From Euryarchaeota archaeon UBA13 (lineage in GTDB: Archaea; Thermoplasmatota; Poseidoniia; Poseidoniales; Poseidoniaceae), in assembly GCA_002495945.1 (NCBI GenBank), contig DAHU01000015.1, positions 1 through 9,503 of the forward strand: a stretch of DNA of 9,503 bases, written 5' to 3'. A model generated the notes under the pieces. That model saw only the letters and a list, made by a program, of their open reading frames with translations. It had not been told where the DNA came from and searched no databases. Below, in pieces: positions 6,620 through 9,503 of the stretch. Each line of letters begins with the position of its first letter. The stretch's first letter is position 1. Position numbers and translations under genes: made by a program.

Positions 6620-6933
6620 TCCCAAATTCCCATGTCCATCTTAGCATCCTCGGATGCATGGATTTTTGGGTCCCACCTTGGTGACCAAACAAGATTAACA
6701 TGTACTGATTCTATACCCTCAGTAGTTAGAGCAGCACGATGCGTAGCAGCCATAATTTCTGCCGCGGCTGGACACCCAGGACTTGTTAGAGTCATGTCAA
6801 TTTCAGCGTGTACTTGTCCATCTTTGTCTTCGATTCTAACATCATATACTAAGCCTAACTCGACGATTGAAAGGTCTAGTTCCGGGTCTTCCACCTCGTC
6901 TAGTTGCTCCATAACCGCAGCTTTATCTGTCAT
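6616..6933 (-). CDS. sufT: SufT/MIP18-family (DUF59) iron-sulfur cluster assembly protein
   Basis: Small DUF59 proteins take part in maturation of iron-sulfur proteins; members linked to suf operons are called SufT. The 105-residue protein shows the family core: LDEVEDPELDLSIVELGLVY (11-30), a beta-strand pair (VRIEDKDGQVHAEIDMTLTS), the conserved cysteine in SPGCPAA (Cys54), and the C-terminal LVWSPRWDPKIHASEDAK (81-98) with Trp-Pro type residues typical of this branch. ATG at 6933 overlaps the sufE stop as ATGA, so it is almost certainly translated from the same message. It is the last gene of the visible suf operon. The symbol is given from family and context; stand-alone DUF59 proteins also serve as PaaD-like factors, but nothing here suggests that pathway. 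Confidence 0.88.
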   Translation of the reverse strand: MTDKAAVMEQLDEVEDPELDLSIVELGLVYDVRIEDKDGQVHAEIDMTLTSPGCPAAAEIMAATHRAALTTEGIESVHVNLVWSPRWDPKIHASEDAKMDMGIWD

Positions 6934-7352
6934 AATTGCGCCTCCAATTGGGTTCTTATTTCATTCATCACTTTATCAAACATATTCCTAAATCCATTTG
7001 AACGACTTGGGGATAATGAATTTAATATTCCCATTTCTGACGCAAAATTCGGTGTTAATTCCAGTACAATATTTGCATCGCAACCGTGAATAGCCATCGT
7101 TAGAATCCCCATTAATCCTTGAACTAATTTTGAATCGGCTCCTGCTTGAAAGTTAACATTCGAGTTTACTAACCCAATTTTAACATGGGCTTCAGACTGA
7201 CAACCATGGACTCTTGTGGAATCTGTCCACTGGTCTGATGGCAGAAGATTAACCTCATCGGCTAACTCAAAAACCATCTCTAGACGTTCCATTTTGTCAT
7301 CGATTTCCTTGAATTCTTCGATAAGTTCGACTAATTCTGCTGAGTAATTCAT
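6930..7352 (-). CDS. sufE: SufE, sulfur acceptor/relay protein for SufS
   Basis: SufE stimulates the cysteine desulfurase SufS and carries the persulfide sulfur to the SufBCD scaffold. The 140-residue protein has the usual length and motifs: N-terminal helices ELVELIEEFKEIDDKMERLE, the active-site loop STRVHGCQSEAHV with the acceptor Cys51, ADSKLVQGLMGIL (72-84) matching the family's (G/A)DS...GL segment, and LSPSRSNGFRNM (112-123) near the C-terminus. A second cysteine is in IHGCDAN. It overlaps sufS upstream and the DUF59 gene downstream by 4 bases each (ATGA), giving tight translational coupling and a matched supply with its partner SufS. ATG at 7352 is set by this overlap. Confidence 0.95.
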   Translation of the reverse strand: MNYSAELVELIEEFKEIDDKMERLEMVFELADEVNLLPSDQWTDSTRVHGCQSEAHVKIGLVNSNVNFQAGADSKLVQGLMGILTMAIHGCDANIVLELTPNFASEMGILNSLSPSRSNGFRNMFDKVMNEIRTQLEAQL

Positions 7353-8545
7353 GCGAATCTCTCCATTATTTCTGTAAAGTATTCAACAAAGGAAACAACT
7401 TCTTCATGTGTATTGTAGAAATATAAAGATACGCGCACAGTGCCATTAATCTCGAGTCGTTCTAACAACGGTTGAGCACAGTGATGTCCAGTTCTTACCG
7501 CGAAGCCTCTCGCATCTAAGAGGTGAGCTAGATCTTCACTATTCATGGTAGGATGGAGGAAAGAAACGACTGCTGCATCATTGTCACCATGGCGAGCATA
7601 AACTTTCATGCCAAGGTTTCTAAGTTGGTTTGCAAGCCATCGTGCGGAATTAAGAATCCTTTTGTGCTCAGTTTTGATATCAACTGAATTCAACCATTTT
7701 ATCGCCTCAGTCCACCCAATAGCCTCCGCGATTCGTGGAGTGCCGGCTTCAAATTTCTGTTCGTTTTTTTGGTAGGTTGAGCCACGAATGCTTACTGTTT
7801 CAATCATGTCTCCACCACCCATGAACGGTTGCATTTCATCGAATGCATCATCAGTAACAAGTAAAGCACCAATTCCGGTTGGACCACACATTTTGTGGGC
7901 AGAAAATGCCATAAAATCTGCACCCAGTTCTTCGAAGTTGATGTCTTGGTGAGGGGCGCTTTGTGCGGCATCAAGCAATACTCGTGCACCGTTTCGATGT
8001 GCGATATCAATTATCTTTTCAACCGGATTACAGACTCCTAATACATTAGATATGTGTACAACACAAACTAATTTTGCACCTTCAATGGCTGCTTCAAATA
8101 AATCCATATCAAGAGTCAAGTCTTTTTGGACTGGAATAAATCTCAATTCGATGTTCATTTCCTGGGCTAACATTTGCCAAGGTACAATATCCGAGTGGTG
8201 CTCCATCTCAGTCAAGATTATTGCATCACCATCTGACAAATTTGCCCTGCCCCATGCGTGAGCAACTAGATTGATTGCTTCAGTTGTGCCACTGGTGATT
8301 ATTGCTTTATTGGCGTTAAAGCGAGCTTTCAATGCGCTTCTACATGATTCATACCCTTCAGTTGCTTCTCCTGCGAGGGTGTGAACTGCCCTGTGTACGT
8401 TGGCGTTGGAATTTGAATAGTAATCATTCATGGCATTAATTACAGAATTTGGCTTTTGAGTTGTGGCCGCATTATCAAAATAAACTAATGGATAGCCATT
8501 AATTTCACGTTGTAAAATCGGGAACTCTTCGCGCATGGTGCTCAT
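7349..8545 (-). CDS. sufS: SufS, group II cysteine desulfurase
   Basis: SufS is a pyridoxal-phosphate enzyme that converts L-cysteine to L-alanine and leaves a persulfide on its active-site cysteine, supplying sulfur for iron-sulfur clusters. The 398 residues cover the full family length: VYFDNAATTQKP (21-32) near the start, the PLP-site histidines in EMEHHSD (His116/His117), LDAAQSAPH (191-199) with the cofactor-binding Asp192, the Schiff-base lysine Lys218 in FSAHKMCGPTGIG, GGGDMI (243-248), FEAGTPRIAEAIGW (265-278), and the catalytic Cys356 in RTGHHCAQPLL. The RTGHHC form marks the SufS (group II) branch rather than IscS/NifS. The start is ATG at 8545, 4 bases after the sufD stop; an ATG at 8536 (Met4) is also possible. 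The 3' end overlaps sufE. Confidence 0.97.
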   Translation of the reverse strand: MSTMREEFPILQREINGYPLVYFDNAATTQKPNSVINAMNDYYSNSNANVHRAVHTLAGEATEGYESCRSALKARFNANKAIITSGTTEAINLVAHAWGRANLSDGDAIILTEMEHHSDIVPWQMLAQEMNIELRFIPVQKDLTLDMDLFEAAIEGAKLVCVVHISNVLGVCNPVEKIIDIAHRNGARVLLDAAQSAPHQDINFEELGADFMAFSAHKMCGPTGIGALLVTDDAFDEMQPFMGGGDMIETVSIRGSTYQKNEQKFEAGTPRIAEAIGWTEAIKWLNSVDIKTEHKRILNSARWLANQLRNLGMKVYARHGDNDAAVVSFLHPTMNSEDLAHLLDARGFAVRTGHHCAQPLLERLEINGTVRVSLYFYNTHEEVVSFVEYFTEIMERFA

Positions 8546-8549
8546 CTCG

Positions 8550-9503
8550 CTAATCTAGTAGATTGGAAAGAGAATTGATAAGAAACTCTCTGGTTTGTTG
8601 GTTCGCTATCTTTGCAAAACTGCTAATTAAAAATCCTTCAACAATTTCACTTGTGGCATCTTCTCGGCTAAATCCTCTTGCCATCAGGTAATGGATTTGT
8701 TCAGGGTCAACAGAGGAACTGGCAGCCCCATGAGCTGCACTAACATCATCTGATAACACCTCTAATTCTGGTATAGATTCTGCTTTAGCCCGTTCTGATA
8801 GTAACAAATTTTTGAAAACTTGACCAGCGTCTGATTTATCACAATCTTCCTCGATCACCAGCAAACCAGTACCAATAGCATGACTCCTATCGGCACATGC
8901 AGATTTTACAGTTAGTGAGGAATTGCTATGGCCGCTCAAATGGTGGATCTCAATGTGGTGATCATCAACACTGGTGGCTTGACAATTGACTGCAATATTC
9001 TGCATCAGCGATGAATTGACTCCAGATAGATAGGTGCGAATGTCGCTTTTTATCCTCTCGCCACCGGCCGATAATTCTCCATACTCGAGTGTTGAATCTC
9101 GAGAGACTTGCCAGTCTTCGCATCGCAGTATGGTAGTGTCATCTCCCATATCGTTAACAATTCCATATGATAGATTGACATTTTGCCCTAATTCTCCTGT
9201 TATCTTCAAACCAAACCATTTCGAATTTCCTGTCAGTGAGATTCTAACACTGGCCGATACTTTGGCGTCAAAGTGGATGTGACAGGAATTGGCATCATCT
9301 TCGCTGTTAATCTGAATAGATAAATCATTATTATCATCATTGATGACAACCTTGTGCATTTGGTTATTCGATTCTGCTAAAAAAACTCTCGAAATGTCAT
9401 CGTCTGGAGTTACTACTGCGGTGGAATTTGGTGAGATAACTAAACCATTGACAGACACCGTTGCTGATGTAATGCTTGGCAATGTGTCAACTTTGGTTGG
9501 GTG
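8550..9503 (-). CDS. sufD: SufD, scaffold subunit of the SufBCD complex (5' end off the window)
   Basis: SufD pairs with SufB in the SufBCD complex, which builds iron-sulfur clusters with the ATPase SufC. The C-terminal 317 codons are visible and the frame stays open to the right edge (preceding residues HPTKVDT), so a TTG at 9482 is not a credible start; SufD proteins usually have about 400 residues or more. The right-handed beta-helix core is indicated by many short alternating strands, and the C-terminal signature is clear: IPELEVLSDDVSAAHGAASS, then DPEQIHYLMARGFSREDATSEIVEGFL. The His in AAHGA (codon 8730-8732) corresponds to the functionally important His360 of E. coli SufD. The preceding position that is Cys in many SufD proteins (KCSHGA) is Ala here. 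The His-Gly-Ala motif favours SufD over SufB. It is the first visible gene of the operon; sufB and sufC would be expected beyond the right edge. Confidence 0.9.
   Translation of the reverse strand, partial: HPTKVDTLPSITSATVSVNGLVISPNSTAVVTPDDDISRVFLAESNNQMHKVVINDDNNDLSIQINSEDDANSCHIHFDAKVSASVRISLTGNSKWFGLKITGELGQNVNLSYGIVNDMGDDTTILRCEDWQVSRDSTLEYGELSAGGERIKSDIRTYLSGVNSSLMQNIAVNCQATSVDDHHIEIHHLSGHSNSSLTVKSACADRSHAIGTGLLVIEEDCDKSDAGQVFKNLLLSERAKAESIPELEVLSDDVSAAHGAASSSVDPEQIHYLMARGFSREDATSEIVEGFLISSFAKIANQQTREFLINSLSNLLD

Larger units (their letters stand above)
6616..9503 (-). other. suf operon sufD-sufS-sufE-sufT (left part)
   Basis: Four genes on one strand with a 4-base gap (sufD/sufS) and two 4-base ATGA overlaps (sufS/sufE and sufE/sufT) leave no room for internal promoters, so they form one transcription unit. 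The set covers sulfur mobilisation (SufS), sulfur relay (SufE), scaffold (SufD) and a maturation factor (SufT). The promoter is outside the window. No hairpin or T-tract terminator is visible after the last stop, where the convergent GTPase gene begins at once. Confidence 0.9.

Noticed and set aside
9480..9482. TTG at 9482 as the start of sufD
   Set aside because: Codons continue in frame to the right edge and SufD proteins are longer than the 310 residues this start would give.
1..9503. CRISPR array, tRNA, insertion sequence or defence island
   Set aside because: No spaced direct repeats, tRNA-like cloverleaf, transposase or defence-type protein is visible; nearly all of the window is filled by the listed genes.

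Overview
The window looks like ordinary-to-accessory chromosome from an archaeon with a mixed gene inheritance, most probably a planktonic Thermoplasmatota (marine group II/III-like). Archaeal signs are a DRG-type (not bacterial Obg-type) GTPase with a C-terminal TGS domain, TATA-like boxes about 23-29 bases upstream of several start codons with little or no Shine-Dalgarno sequence (leaderless style), and a large single-pass surface protein with thrombospondin-type-3 repeats, Ig-like modules and a Gln/Pro-rich cytoplasmic tail. GrpE and a SufS/SufE pair are of bacterial origin as families, a mixture known in such archaea. The lineage is an inference; there is no rRNA or other marker here to fix it.

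Layout. Positions 2-310 (+) hold the C-terminal end of an unrecognised protein that runs off the left edge. It meets, tail to tail with a 4-base overlap, a leftward group of three genes: an HxlR-family winged-helix regulator (1961-1653), an unrecognised acidic protein (1578 or 1632 to 901) and the nucleotide exchange factor GrpE (861-307). A 152-base divergent promoter region (1962-2113) contains TATA-like boxes for both directions and a perfect inverted repeat GTAACA-N4-TGTTAC that is a candidate operator for the HxlR protein. Rightward from it run the 1102-residue surface protein (2114-5422) and the DRG GTPase (5504-6619).

The GTPase meets, again tail to tail with a 4-base overlap, a tightly packed leftward SUF iron-sulfur cluster operon: sufD (cut by the right edge), sufS, sufE and a SufT/MIP18-type (DUF59) gene. 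SufS takes sulfur from cysteine, SufE relays it to the SufB/SufD-containing scaffold, and the DUF59 protein probably acts in maturation or delivery of clusters. SufS/SufE and SufE/DUF59 overlap by ATGA, which implies translational coupling.

No RNA genes, CRISPR arrays, insertion sequences or attachment sites were seen. There is no stretch over 300 bases without a gene. I do not see a new defence or mobile system; the points most worth following are the regulator/operator/surface-protein arrangement, the unknown gene between the regulator and grpE, and the surface protein's repeat and tail architecture.
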